63,601 bases of DNA, taken from the NCBI GenBank assembly GCA_016207605.1, contig JACQPJ010000023.1:1-63601 (forward strand). Direction: 5' to 3'. The stretch is from Elusimicrobiota bacterium. Lineage in GTDB: Bacteria; Elusimicrobiota; Elusimicrobia; UBA1565; UBA9628. Below are positions 1-7,556 of the stretch, in pieces. The notes below the pieces were generated by a model. It was not told where the DNA came from and did not search any database. It saw only the letters and a program-made list of their open reading frames with translations. The translations under genes were made by a program, and so were the position numbers. Numbering within the stretch: position 1 is the first letter of the stretch; each line of letters begins with the position of its first letter.

Positions 1-72
1 CCCTTGAGCGACATGACGCTCGACAAGATCGGGGTGCAGTGGGCAAGAGAGAGCAGGCTCAACGTCAACTGA
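1..72 (+). CDS. C-terminal tail of an unidentified protein (partial)
   Basis: The first frame is open from the window edge to a TGA at 70-72 and encodes 23 residues, PLSDMTLDKIGVQWARESRL followed by NVN. The start lies outside the window. Composition looks protein-like but is too short to place in a family. Bases 73-144, between this stop and the next gene, hold nothing I recognise. Confidence 0.35.
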   Translation, partial: PLSDMTLDKIGVQWARESRLNVN

Positions 73-144
73 TGACGACAACGCAAACACGGCCAACGGA
101 ACGGCTTATCCTTCGGTCACATTTTTAGATGAGTTGACACGGTC

Positions 145-645
145 TCAGAGCAGCCAGAAGAAGCCCACCCCGACCATCGCCAGGGTCACGCCGGTCTTGG
201 CGATGAGTGCCAGGATTCGGGCGGCGAAGGCGCGATAGCCCAGGCGCATGGCCTCGCGACGGCCCTCGCCGCGCGCGAGCTCCAGGCCGAACGCCCCCAG
301 GAAGGTGCCGAGCAGTCCCCCCGGGACGGCGCCCACGATCGGGAGCAGCGCGCCTCCCAGCAGCGCGCCCGCGAGCCCGCCGAGGACGGCGCCCCACAGG
401 CCGGCCGTGGAGACGCCGAGGCGCTTGGCGCCCAGCACGCCGCAGAACCACTCCGCCAGCTCGGCGAGGAGGCAGAGGGACAGCAGGACGACCGCGGCGC
501 CCAGCGTGACGGCCGCCTTCGGGCTGACGGCCGCCGCGAGCAGGAGCCCGGCCAGGAGCAGCCAGTTGCCCGGCAGCCCCAGGGCGAGCAGGAAAAGGCC
601 GGCCCCCGCGGCGGCGGCGAACAGGATCCAGCTCAAGATCAGCAT
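145..645 (-). CDS. DUF456 family membrane protein
   Basis: 166 residues, almost entirely hydrophobic and glycine-rich, with paired helices such as GLWGAVLGGLAGALLGG typical of DUF456 proteins, including the conserved region near 'LAEWFCGVLGAKRLGVS' followed by a glycine-zipper stretch. Function of the family is unknown; it is an inner-membrane protein. The ATG sits immediately after the stop of the upstream oxidase-like gene (646), so the two are probably cotranscribed and translationally coupled. Confidence 0.8.
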   Translation of the reverse strand: MLILSWILFAAAAGAGLFLLALGLPGNWLLLAGLLLAAAVSPKAAVTLGAAVVLLSLCLLAELAEWFCGVLGAKRLGVSTAGLWGAVLGGLAGALLGGALLPIVGAVPGGLLGTFLGAFGLELARGEGRREAMRLGYRAFAARILALIAKTGVTLAMVGVGFFWLL

Positions 646-1290
646 CTAGGCGAAGCGGGCCTGCGCGATGCGGGCGAGGCTTTCTTCCTTGTGCCGGCGC
701 TCGTCCAGGCCGACGCGGCGCAGGAGGTCGGCGACGCTGCGGAAGTCGCCGTAGTCGGCCTTGAAATCGCTCTCGAAGAGCTCGCTCTCCAGGGCGGGAT
801 TCTCGCGCACGAACTCCATGTACTCGTGCTCGGCGTGGTCCTCGAAGTCCGCGTTGAGCGCGTAGCTCCAGGCGGGCTTGAGGGCGTAGAGCAGCCAGCT
901 CACGTGGTAGTAGAAGAAGGCCATGAGCTGGGGCAGGAGCCGGTGCAGGAGGAAGTGCTCGCGCAGGCCTTTGCGCTGGACCATCTCCTCCAGGATCAGC
1001 AGGTGCCATTGCTCGTTGTCCTGCTGGGCGCGGGACTCCCGGACGAACTCGAAGACCCGGCGCGCGAAGCCGGGGGCGCGGTAGGTGTGGGTCATGGCGA
1101 CGTAGGCCACCTGCTCCCAGGCCTGGTAGGGGACGCGGGCGATGACCTCCAGCACCTTGAACTTCGACAGTGTGCGGGCACGGCCGTAGGTCAGGTCCAT
1201 CCAGATGAACAGCAGACGGGCTAGGGGGCCGTAGCGCCGTCTTGGTGCGTCGAGCGTCGCGGCTTGTTCGGCGGCGAGGTCCTCACTCAT
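646..1290 (-). CDS. alternative oxidase (AOX/PTOX)-like di-iron protein
   Basis: 214 residues from the ATG at 1290. The protein carries the spaced di-iron ligands of membrane-bound quinol oxidases: Glu48 in a 'LEVIARVP' segment resembling AOX LETVAGVP, an ExxH at 93-96 (NEQWH, compare NERMH), an acidic/His helix 'FEDHAEHEYMEF' at 149-160 (compare LEEEAVHTYTEF), and ExxH at 197-200 in DERRH (compare DEAHH). Known AOX enzymes oxidise quinol and reduce oxygen to water without pumping protons. The order and spacing fit, but overall divergence is high, so another di-iron carboxylate activity is possible. I chose this ATG, not an upstream in-frame one at 1386, because a TAGACT box lies 8 nt upstream and the longer form would overlap the opposite gene. 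Confidence 0.68.
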   Translation of the reverse strand: MSEDLAAEQAATLDAPRRRYGPLARLLFIWMDLTYGRARTLSKFKVLEVIARVPYQAWEQVAYVAMTHTYRAPGFARRVFEFVRESRAQQDNEQWHLLILEEMVQRKGLREHFLLHRLLPQLMAFFYYHVSWLLYALKPAWSYALNADFEDHAEHEYMEFVRENPALESELFESDFKADYGDFRSVADLLRRVGLDERRHKEESLARIAQARFA

Positions 1291-1304
1291 TCGGGCATAG
1301 TCTA
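1291..1304 (-). promoter_or_regulatory. -10-like box for a leaderless start of the AOX-like gene
   Basis: On the minus strand TAGACT is followed by 8 nt and then ATG. The 11-mer TAGACTATGCC recurs with the same spacing before the terpene-cyclase-like gene at 5249. No Shine-Dalgarno is present, which fits a leaderless transcript. Confidence 0.5.
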
Positions 1305-1320
1305 CCACGACGCCCGGCTG

Positions 1321-1350
1321 TTGACGCCGATTTCGTTTACGATGTAGTAT
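1321..1350 (+). promoter_or_regulatory. sigma-70-type promoter for the NHLP-like peptide gene
   Basis: TTGACG at 1321-1326 and TAGTAT at 1345-1350 are separated by 18 nt. The predicted transcript would begin near 1357 and contain a strong ribosome site, GGGAGGAA, just before the ATG at 1385. Confidence 0.5.
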
Positions 1351-1384
1351 GCCGGTGTCGGCGAGCCGTTTAGCGGGAGGAAAC

Positions 1385-1585
1385 ATGAATCAGCAGGCCA
1401 TCAAGCAGCTTCTCGACCGCTGGATGAACGATCCGAAATTTCGCTCGGAGGTCCGTCAGGACCCCGCCGGAGCGGTCAAGAAGACCGGCATTCAATTGGG
1501 CGCGGAGGAGCAAGCGGCCTTCCAGAAGGTCGACTGGTCTCTCTCGGACGAGCAGTTGAAGGCGCGCATCAGCAAGTTGCCGTAA
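1385..1585 (+). CDS. NHLP/Os1348-like small peptide (RiPP leader-like)
   Basis: 66 residues from ATG 1385, chosen because GGGAGGAAAC lies directly upstream. The pattern 'LLDRWMNDPKFRSEVRQDP' followed by a 'GIQLGAEEQAAF' helix and a DWS.SDEQLKARI tail matches what I know of nitrile-hydratase-like leader peptides (NHLP, Os1348 type): a short helix, 'DPxFR..v..DPxxA', then 'Lt.eE...l'. Such peptides are usually substrates of modifying enzymes, but this one lacks a Cys/Ser/Thr-rich core after the leader. It may be a coreless relative or use its own C-terminal SKLP region. It is convergent with the PqqD/M50 gene, 12 bp away. Confidence 0.62.
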   Translation: MNQQAIKQLLDRWMNDPKFRSEVRQDPAGAVKKTGIQLGAEEQAAFQKVDWSLSDEQLKARISKLP

Positions 1586-1597
1586 TCTGCGGGGCGC

Positions 1598-3292
1598 TCA
1601 GCGTTTCAACTCCTTGAGAAGAGAGTGCCCGTCGAAGTTCAGGATCGGGATGATGTTGAGGAGGAAAAGGAGGTAGGACCCTCCGGCGAAGAGCGATAGC
1701 CCGTTCTGGACGGCTGGATTTTGGGAGGCATGAGCCAGGAGGGCCGCCATGCCTCCCAGGATCAGGTGGACGTAGGGCCCCGCCCAATGCACGGCCATCC
1801 TCTGCCCGCGGGGCGCGAGCCACATGTCCGAGGTGTCGACAAAGAGGATCGGAGTGATCCAGTTCCAGCCGATCCCGACCCCGAGAATCTTCCGGCCGAA
1901 AGACTTTGTCGCCAGGGCGTGGCCGGCTTCGTGCAGAAGCCCCGAGACCACGAAACAGGCGACGCCGGCGATGAGAACGCCGGGCGAGAGAGCGCTCGCT
2001 CCCAGGCGCGGCGCGGCGCGGACGTCCCGCAGGAAGAACCCGAGCCCCGCGAGACTGACGGCGGCCAGCGCGATCTGGCCGCTCCTCGTAAAAAGAGGCG
2101 ATACGGCGCGGTAAAGGCGAGCGCTCAATCCATCGGTGTTTCTCAACATGACGCGCCATTCCAGGCAGAATCGGAGGAATCCCACCGCTCTTTGGCCCCA
2201 CGAGGGAAGGAACAACCACGTCGCCCGCGACGTCCGGCTCTCGGCAAATCCCGCGGCGACCAGCCCGGAGACCGTCTCCGCGATCGCCTGCGGCGCAAAA
2301 AGACGGAACGTCTCAAAATACAGAAGAGCCAAGTCCTGCAGATTTTTACGTCCGTCGAGGTTGTCCCAAATCAGCCGTCCGTGGGGAGTGAGCCGAAAGT
2401 AGGTTCCGCGGGCGGGATCGCTCAGGATCGTGATCGAGACGCCTTCCTCCGTCGTCATGGCGTGCTCTTGAATGCCGGGAACCCGTCTCGGCGCGTCGCG
2501 CAGACCTAAGAGTTCGAAGATTTGGCGGTTCAGCGTTTGGTCTTCCTGGATGAGCTCAAGAAAATCCTCCCGCCGGATTTCCAGGAGCTCGGCGGCCTCC
2601 AGGGCTTTGACGGAGGCGTTGCGGGGAGACTCGGTGAGAAGGGCCGACTCGCCGAACAACGAGCCGGGCCCCAGGATCGCGACGACCTTTTTAAGCCCTT
2701 GCTCCTGACGGCTGACCTCCACCTGGCCCGTGCGCACCAGAAAACAGGAGCGTCCGTTCTCCCCCTCGCGGACGACCTCGCCGCCTCGCTTCAGGGAGAG
2801 GCGGTGGATCCTCCGCGCCAACAGGCGCAGGCGTTCGGTTTTCAGCGCGCCGAACGGACTGGCCAATTTCAGGAAATCGGTCAGGAGGAGCTGTTCCGCG
2901 GCCTGGACGAAATGCCTTTCCGCCTCGGGGTGCTTGGCGAGAATCGCCTGAAACGCCGCGGCGTCAAGCGTTGCGGCCGACAGATCGCAGAGGGCGACGA
3001 CGGTGGCCGTGCGCTTCTTGTCCGGGCTGAGGAGGGCCAGCTCCCCGAAGAGCGCGCCCGCCGCGAGCCGGGCGACCGCCGTCGGGCCGGAGGCCGTCTC
3101 GATCCTGACTTCCGCCTGTCCAGCCGTAATGAGGAACAGCCGGTCGCCGCGCTCCCCCTCCCGGATCACCGCGCTCCCCGGAGGAAAACTCTCCTCCTTA
3201 AGCCGGGAGCCGACTTCATCCAGGAGGGCGGCCGGGAGAGATGAGAACGCCGGATGCGCGGCTAAGAGGCCGCTGGGGGAAAAATTAACCAA
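1598..3292 (-). CDS. double cNMP-binding / PqqD / M50 metalloprotease membrane protein
   Basis: 564 residues from a TTG start supported by AGGAGAG upstream. Domains in order: cyclic-nucleotide-binding-like barrel at about 15-130 (PPGSAVIREGERGDRLFLI, FGELALL), a second at about 140-260 (RGGEVVREGENG, FGESALL), a PqqD-like domain at about 275-350, and a membrane M50 protease with HEAGH at 454-458 and NFDGH near 550, between several hydrophobic helices. PqqD domains bind peptide leaders and M50 proteases cut within the membrane; together the architecture is typical of peptide-processing clusters. This is the last gene of the operon, 9 bp after the prenyl-synthase-like gene. Confidence 0.8.
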   Translation of the reverse strand: MVNFSPSGLLAAHPAFSSLPAALLDEVGSRLKEESFPPGSAVIREGERGDRLFLITAGQAEVRIETASGPTAVARLAAGALFGELALLSPDKKRTATVVALCDLSAATLDAAAFQAILAKHPEAERHFVQAAEQLLLTDFLKLASPFGALKTERLRLLARRIHRLSLKRGGEVVREGENGRSCFLVRTGQVEVSRQEQGLKKVVAILGPGSLFGESALLTESPRNASVKALEAAELLEIRREDFLELIQEDQTLNRQIFELLGLRDAPRRVPGIQEHAMTTEEGVSITILSDPARGTYFRLTPHGRLIWDNLDGRKNLQDLALLYFETFRLFAPQAIAETVSGLVAAGFAESRTSRATWLFLPSWGQRAVGFLRFCLEWRVMLRNTDGLSARLYRAVSPLFTRSGQIALAAVSLAGLGFFLRDVRAAPRLGASALSPGVLIAGVACFVVSGLLHEAGHALATKSFGRKILGVGIGWNWITPILFVDTSDMWLAPRGQRMAVHWAGPYVHLILGGMAALLAHASQNPAVQNGLSLFAGGSYLLFLLNIIPILNFDGHSLLKELKR

Positions 3293-3301
3293 TGAACTCT
3301 C

Positions 3302-4285
3302 CTAGAGCCCCTGTGCCGCTCCAAAAAGCGAGGCCTTGTCGATGTAGGCGCCGAGCCTCTCTCGATAGGGCTTCCGAGGCGCCGCCAGATTCAAGCTTTT
3401 TCTAGCCCGCTCGCAGTAGAGCTCGATGAGGAAGGCCGTGAAACGGCCGACTCCCTTGGAGGAAAGGACCGCCCGCGTCTTTTCTTGTTTCGAGAGGCTG
3501 GACTCAGCCTCTTTGAGGAGCGTCAACAGCCTCCCTTGCTCCGTTGGCGAGCTTTGCCCCAGCGCCAAGGCGATCGGGAGGGTGCGCGTGCCGTTTCTCA
3601 AATCCCGGCTTGCGGGAGCCCGGAAGAGGTCATGGAAGTCGGTGGCCAACTGGGCCGCGGTCCCCAGGCCGCGTCCCATGTCCTCATACGCGTTGATCCG
3701 GTCCGGCTTGGCTCCGGCCAACAAGGCCGCCAGCGAGGCGAGCGTGGCGACTCCGCTGCTCTTGCCCCGCACGGACTCCTCGACGTCCTGCGGCCGGACA
3801 GCCGGCTTGCCCGTCATCCTGAATTCCATCTGCTGTCCGGCGGCGAGCTCTAAAAGCCCGTTGGCGAATCGTCTTTGGATTTTGCGGCGGATGTCCGCGG
3901 ACGTGTTGAGCTCCGCGAGCAAGATCTGGGGGAGGGCCGATACAAAGAGGGAGGAAGCCAGCTGGAGCTCCCAGACGCTGTACCCCGGCCAACGGTCTCC
4001 GGCGTCCCCATCGGCGACGTCGTCGCTGATGTCCAGGCCCAGGTACAGGAACTGCCCCAAGGCCGTCAGGGGGAGAGCCTCCTCTTCGCGGCCGGTGATT
4101 CCTCCGTGCACGAGGAGAGGGATCTCCGCGTACGGAGAGCTTTCCCCGGCCGGGAAATGGCCCAGCAGAGAATGGAGCAGGCGGCGCTGGGGACCAGCGG
4201 GACTGTGCGCCTCGATGAAGGACCAGGGCGCGCTACGGGCGTCTTGACGCGGCCGCGGGCTCAAGCACGGCGTGTCTCTTGTCAT
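3302..4285 (-). CDS. class I polyprenyl synthase-like protein (ComQ-like possibility)
   Basis: 327 residues. First Asp-rich motif DDVAD at 88-92; a KSSG segment at 175-178 resembling the K(T/S)G site; second metal motif reduced to DFHDL at 216-220. These are the landmarks of trans-isoprenyl diphosphate synthases, with a divergent second motif as in ComQ-type or other specialised class I enzymes. The start is secure: AAGGAGGAAC precedes ATG 4285, so the gene overlaps the upstream cyclase-like gene by 53 bp and is probably translationally coupled to it. It may make or transfer a prenyl diphosphate used by its neighbours; no product can be named. Confidence 0.72.
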   Translation of the reverse strand: MTRDTPCLSPRPRQDARSAPWSFIEAHSPAGPQRRLLHSLLGHFPAGESSPYAEIPLLVHGGITGREEEALPLTALGQFLYLGLDISDDVADGDAGDRWPGYSVWELQLASSLFVSALPQILLAELNTSADIRRKIQRRFANGLLELAAGQQMEFRMTGKPAVRPQDVEESVRGKSSGVATLASLAALLAGAKPDRINAYEDMGRGLGTAAQLATDFHDLFRAPASRDLRNGTRTLPIALALGQSSPTEQGRLLTLLKEAESSLSKQEKTRAVLSSKGVGRFTAFLIELYCERARKSLNLAAPRKPYRERLGAYIDKASLFGAAQGL

Positions 4286-5249
4286 GTTCCTCCTTGAGGG
4301 CCAGCGCCTCCACGGCCAGCGCCGTCGTCAGTTCCCGGGAGCCGTAATGAAGAAAATAGAAGCTGTGGAAGGGATGCGCCTCCCATCCACCATCCGCGGC
4401 CTGCAGCTCCCGCAGCCCGGCCAGGGCGCGATCGGCGGCGCCCTTGGGAAGCGGAAGCGATCCCTTAAAGGCCGCGGATAGGGCCATGGCTTTTTCCAGA
4501 GGGGTGACCTTGGCGGGGTCCGTGGCCGTGAGCAGCGAGGTTAGGACCTCCCGGCACGCCTTGCCGAGTTCGCCTTCCGTCCAAGGCGGGTGATCAGAAG
4601 CCAATTTCCCCAGAGCGTACAGGAAGACGGCGGGAGAGACATAATAGTTGGACGGCTGGTGAAAGCGCCGGCGGAGGATCTGGTCCTCAAGATAGCGCGT
4701 TACCTCCGGCAGGACCCTGCCGTGCCGCTGGAACAGGCAGGCCGCGTTGGCGTTCACCACCGGGTCCACGTCCTGCCGGTCGATGAACGGCGCGACGTCC
4801 GGATGCCAGTCCAGGCCGGTTCCGTGGATCCAGGTGCCGAACAAGCCCTTTTCATTTCGACAGCCCGCCAGAGCGCGCAGGCAGGCGGCGTAGGGAAAAT
4901 CGACGTCCCAATCCTTGAAGACGCCGACGATGCAGGCGCTGCAGTCCACGTCCGGCGGGACTGCATCTTCGGGGGGCCGATTCCGCATCGCTCGCCCCCA
5001 GAAGGTCCAGAAGCCGCTTGAGTCGCGCTGAGCTTTCAGCCACTCGATCGCCCGGCGAGCCGCCGCCCGCACCGCGGGGTCCTCCTTCACCGGCCGCAGC
5101 GCGTGCAGGATGACGGCCGTCGTGAAGACGTTGGACTGCGCCTGCGCGTTGATGAACGAGCGCTCGTTGGAGCTGAGCGTCGGAAATTCGCCGGAGGGGA
5201 GCTGACGGCGCAGAAGAAAACGAACGCCCCGCATCGCTTCTTCGCGCAT
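4233..5249 (-). CDS. class II terpene cyclase / squalene-cyclase-like alpha-toroid protein
   Basis: 338 residues, about half the length of a squalene-hopene cyclase, with QW-like repeats (RDSSGFWTFWG, ADGGWEAHPF, EKGLFGTWI). A DVDCSA motif at 100-105 resembles the catalytic DxDDTA of class II terpene cyclases and the DCTAE of oxidosqualene cyclases; the central Asp that acts as proton donor would be Asp102. Single-domain toroids of this kind cyclise or bind isoprenoids. The gene is first in an operon with the class I synthase-like and PqqD/M50 genes. The start has no ribosome site but follows a TAGACT box by 8 nt. Confidence 0.68.
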   Translation of the reverse strand: MREEAMRGVRFLLRRQLPSGEFPTLSSNERSFINAQAQSNVFTTAVILHALRPVKEDPAVRAAARRAIEWLKAQRDSSGFWTFWGRAMRNRPPEDAVPPDVDCSACIVGVFKDWDVDFPYAACLRALAGCRNEKGLFGTWIHGTGLDWHPDVAPFIDRQDVDPVVNANAACLFQRHGRVLPEVTRYLEDQILRRRFHQPSNYYVSPAVFLYALGKLASDHPPWTEGELGKACREVLTSLLTATDPAKVTPLEKAMALSAAFKGSLPLPKGAADRALAGLRELQAADGGWEAHPFHSFYFLHYGSRELTTALAVEALALKEEHDKRHAVLEPAAASRRP

Positions 5250-5263
5250 GGCGGCATAGTCTA
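5250..5263 (-). promoter_or_regulatory. -10-like box for a leaderless start of the terpenoid/peptidase operon
   Basis: TAGACT, 8 nt, ATG on the minus strand, with the same TAGACTATGCC core seen before the AOX-like gene. No convincing -35 is visible at the usual distance in either copy. Confidence 0.45.
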
Positions 5264-5295
5264 CTACACTGCCGCGGGCCGGGGCGCCGGGGGTT

Positions 5296-5973
5296 TCAGC
5301 TCCCCTGGGGGCTCCCCTCGGCGCGGTGCCGGATGTCCCGGCCGAGCACCATGAAGATCACGTCCTCGGCGACATTGGTGGCGTGGTCGGCGATGCGCTC
5401 CAGGTTCCGGGCGATGAGAATGAGGCCGAGCGCCCGCTGGATCGTCGAGGCGTCGGACTGCATGATCTGCATCAGCTCATGGAAGGCCTCGCTCTTGAGC
5501 CGGTCCTCGGCGTCGTCCCGGGCGATGACCGAGCGGGCCAGCTCGACGTCCTTGCGTACGAAGGCGACGAGGCTGTCCTTGAGCATGGCCTTGGCCAGGT
5601 CCGCCATCCGCGGCAGGTCGAGAAGCTTTCTTTCCAGCGGGGGCTGCCCGAGCAGGACGGCCGCGTTCTCCGCGATGTTGACGGCCTGGTCGCCGATGCG
5701 CTCCAGGTCCGAGTTGATCTTGCTGGCGGCCAGGATGAGGCGCAGGTCGGCCGCGGTCGGCTGATGCAGGGCGATCAGCTTGAGGCAGCGGTCGTCGACC
5801 TCGATGTGCAGGCGGTTGACCGTCTCCTCGTTCTCGTGGACCGTCCTCAGCGGCGCCTCTTTTCGGTCCCGCAGGCCCTCGACGGCCGCGCGGATCATCT
5901 CCTCGGCCAGGCCGCCCATGACTAGGAGCCTCTCTTTGAGCTCGTCTTCCGCGGTTTCTAAATGCCTTCGCAT
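5296..5973 (-). CDS. phoU: phosphate signalling protein PhoU
   Basis: 225 residues, the standard length for PhoU, made of two similar three-helix halves with the conserved segments 'INSDLERIGDQAVNIAE' (about 95-115) and 'ARNLERIADHATNVAEDV' (about 190-210), each supplying the E/DxxxD metal-binding pattern. PhoU links Pst transporter state to the PhoR kinase and restrains the Pho response. It is the last gene of the pst operon, 8 bp after pstB2. Confidence 0.95.
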   Translation of the reverse strand: MRRHLETAEDELKERLLVMGGLAEEMIRAAVEGLRDRKEAPLRTVHENEETVNRLHIEVDDRCLKLIALHQPTAADLRLILAASKINSDLERIGDQAVNIAENAAVLLGQPPLERKLLDLPRMADLAKAMLKDSLVAFVRKDVELARSVIARDDAEDRLKSEAFHELMQIMQSDASTIQRALGLILIARNLERIADHATNVAEDVIFMVLGRDIRHRAEGSPQGS

Positions 5974-5981
5974 CAAGCCCC

Positions 5982-6785
5982 CTAGCCGAAACGGCCGGTG
6001 ATGTAGTCCTGCGTCCGCTGGTCCCGAGGATTGGTGAAGAGGCCTTCCGTGGCGCCGAATTCGACCAGGTCCCCCAGGAGCATGAACCCCGCCCGGCTGG
6101 AGACGCGGGCGGCCTGCTGCATGTTGTGGGTCACGATGACGATGGTATAGTTTTTCTTCAGCTCGAACAAAAGCTCCTCGATGCGGGCGGTGGCGATAGG
6201 GTCGAGAGTCGAGCAGGGCTCGTCCATGAGCAGGACGTCCGGCTCGACGGCCAGGAGCCGCGAGAGGCACAGGCGCTGCTGCTGCTCCGGCGGAAGGCTC
6301 AAGGCGGGAACGCGCAGCCTGTCCTTGAGGTCGTCCCACAGCCCGGTCGCGCGCAGGTTGCGCTCCACCGCCTCTTCCAGCTCCGCGTTTGACGCCATGC
6401 CGTGGATGGCGGGCCCGTAGGCGACGTTCTGGAAGACCGAGATCGGAAAGGGGTTGGGCCTCTGAAACACCATTCCCACCCGCTTGCGCAGCGCGATCAG
6501 ATCCGCGTCCGGCCGGTAGATGTCCCGGCCGTCGACGAGGACGCTCCCCTCGATGCGGACCCCGCGGACCAAGTCGTTCATGCGGTTGAAGACCCTCAGG
6601 AGGGTCGACTTGCCGCAGCCGGAGGGGCCGATGAGCGCGGTGATCTCCCGACGGGGGACGGCGACGTCCACGTCCTTGAGCGCGCGGAAGCTTCCGTAGA
6701 ACAAGGACAGCGACCGAGCCTCGATGGCGGGCGTCTGGACGCGGACGTCCGCGGCCGGGGGGTCAGCCGAAGCGGCCTGAGACAT
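5982..6785 (-). CDS. pstB: phosphate ABC transporter ATPase PstB, second copy with lost signature motif
   Basis: 267 residues. Walker A GPSGCGKS (53-60), Q-loop Gln108 (FQRPNPFP), Walker B LLMDEP and H-loop His220 (VTHN) are intact. The ABC signature, LSGGQ in normal PstB, reads LPPEQ here (164-168) while the following QQRLCLSR is kept. The N terminus overlaps the first pstB by 23 bp, so the two are coupled. It probably pairs with the upstream PstB, whose defects are in the complementary positions. See findings. Confidence 0.93.
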   Translation of the reverse strand: MSQAASADPPAADVRVQTPAIEARSLSLFYGSFRALKDVDVAVPRREITALIGPSGCGKSTLLRVFNRMNDLVRGVRIEGSVLVDGRDIYRPDADLIALRKRVGMVFQRPNPFPISVFQNVAYGPAIHGMASNAELEEAVERNLRATGLWDDLKDRLRVPALSLPPEQQQRLCLSRLLAVEPDVLLMDEPCSTLDPIATARIEELLFELKKNYTIVIVTHNMQQAARVSSRAGFMLLGDLVEFGATEGLFTNPRDQRTQDYITGRFG

Positions 6786-7551
6786 AGTCGGCGGTCCTCC
6801 GGTTCTGGGGGTTGGTGAAGATCAGGCCCGTCTCGCCCATCTCGACGAGGTCTCCCATCAGCAGGAAGGCGGTCCGGTCGGAACAGCGGGAGGCCTGCTT
6901 GACGTTGTTGGTCACGAGCACGACGGATATCCGGCTCTTGAGCCCCTGGAGGGCTTCCTCGATCTTGGCGGTGGAGATCGGGTCCAGGCCCGAGCAGGGC
7001 TCGTCGAGCAGCAGCAGCTCCGGGCCGGCCATGAGGCTCCGGGCCAGGCAAAGCCTCTGCTGCTGGCCTCCCGACAGCTTCAGCGCGGAGTCGTCGAGCC
7101 GGTCCTTGACCTCGTCCCAGAGGTAGGCGGCCTTCAAGCTCCGCTCGATGCGCTCGGAGGGCGGGCCCGCGGCCGCGGCGCCGAGGATGCGCAGCCCCAA
7201 AGTCAGGTTGTCCCGGATGGACATCGGCAGCGGATTGGGCACGGCGAAGACCATGCCGATTCTCCGGCGCAGGGAAGGGACGTCGACGCCTTCCCCATAG
7301 ACGTCCAGGCCGTCGAGCCGGAGGCGGCCCTCGACCGCCAGCTCGGGCTCGAGATCGATGAGCCGGTTGAGGCAGCGCAGGAAGGTCGTCTTGCCGCTGC
7401 CGGCGGGTCCGATGAGGGCCAGGATCTCTCCGCCGCGCACGGTCAGGGAGACGCCGTTGAGGATCGCGTTCTTCCCCTTCCTGACCCGAAGCCGTTCGAC
7501 GACCAGCTTGTCCGCCGGGCTCGGCACAGACGCGTCATAGGAAATGCCCAT
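6763..7551 (-). CDS. pstB: phosphate ABC transporter ATPase PstB, first copy with altered Q- and H-loops
   Basis: 262 residues. Walker A GPAGSGKT (48-55), signature LSGGQ (159-163) and Walker B LLLLDEP (179-185) are intact. The Q-loop Gln is Ala103 (MVFAVPNP instead of FQKPNP) and the H-loop His is Asn215 (VTNN instead of VTHN). PstB normally works as a homodimer energising PstAC phosphate import; this copy looks specialised to lend its signature to the partner PstB. It begins 5 bp after pstA. Confidence 0.93.
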   Translation of the reverse strand: MGISYDASVPSPADKLVVERLRVRKGKNAILNGVSLTVRGGEILALIGPAGSGKTTFLRCLNRLIDLEPELAVEGRLRLDGLDVYGEGVDVPSLRRRIGMVFAVPNPLPMSIRDNLTLGLRILGAAAAGPPSERIERSLKAAYLWDEVKDRLDDSALKLSGGQQQRLCLARSLMAGPELLLLDEPCSGLDPISTAKIEEALQGLKSRISVVLVTNNVKQASRCSDRTAFLLMGDLVEMGETGLIFTNPQNRRTADYVSGRFG

Positions 7552-7556
7552 AGCGT

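Noticed and set aside
1..144. Promoter TTGACA-like sequence near 135
   Set aside because: It lies at the 3' end of the DUF456 gene on the opposite strand with no downstream plus-strand gene.
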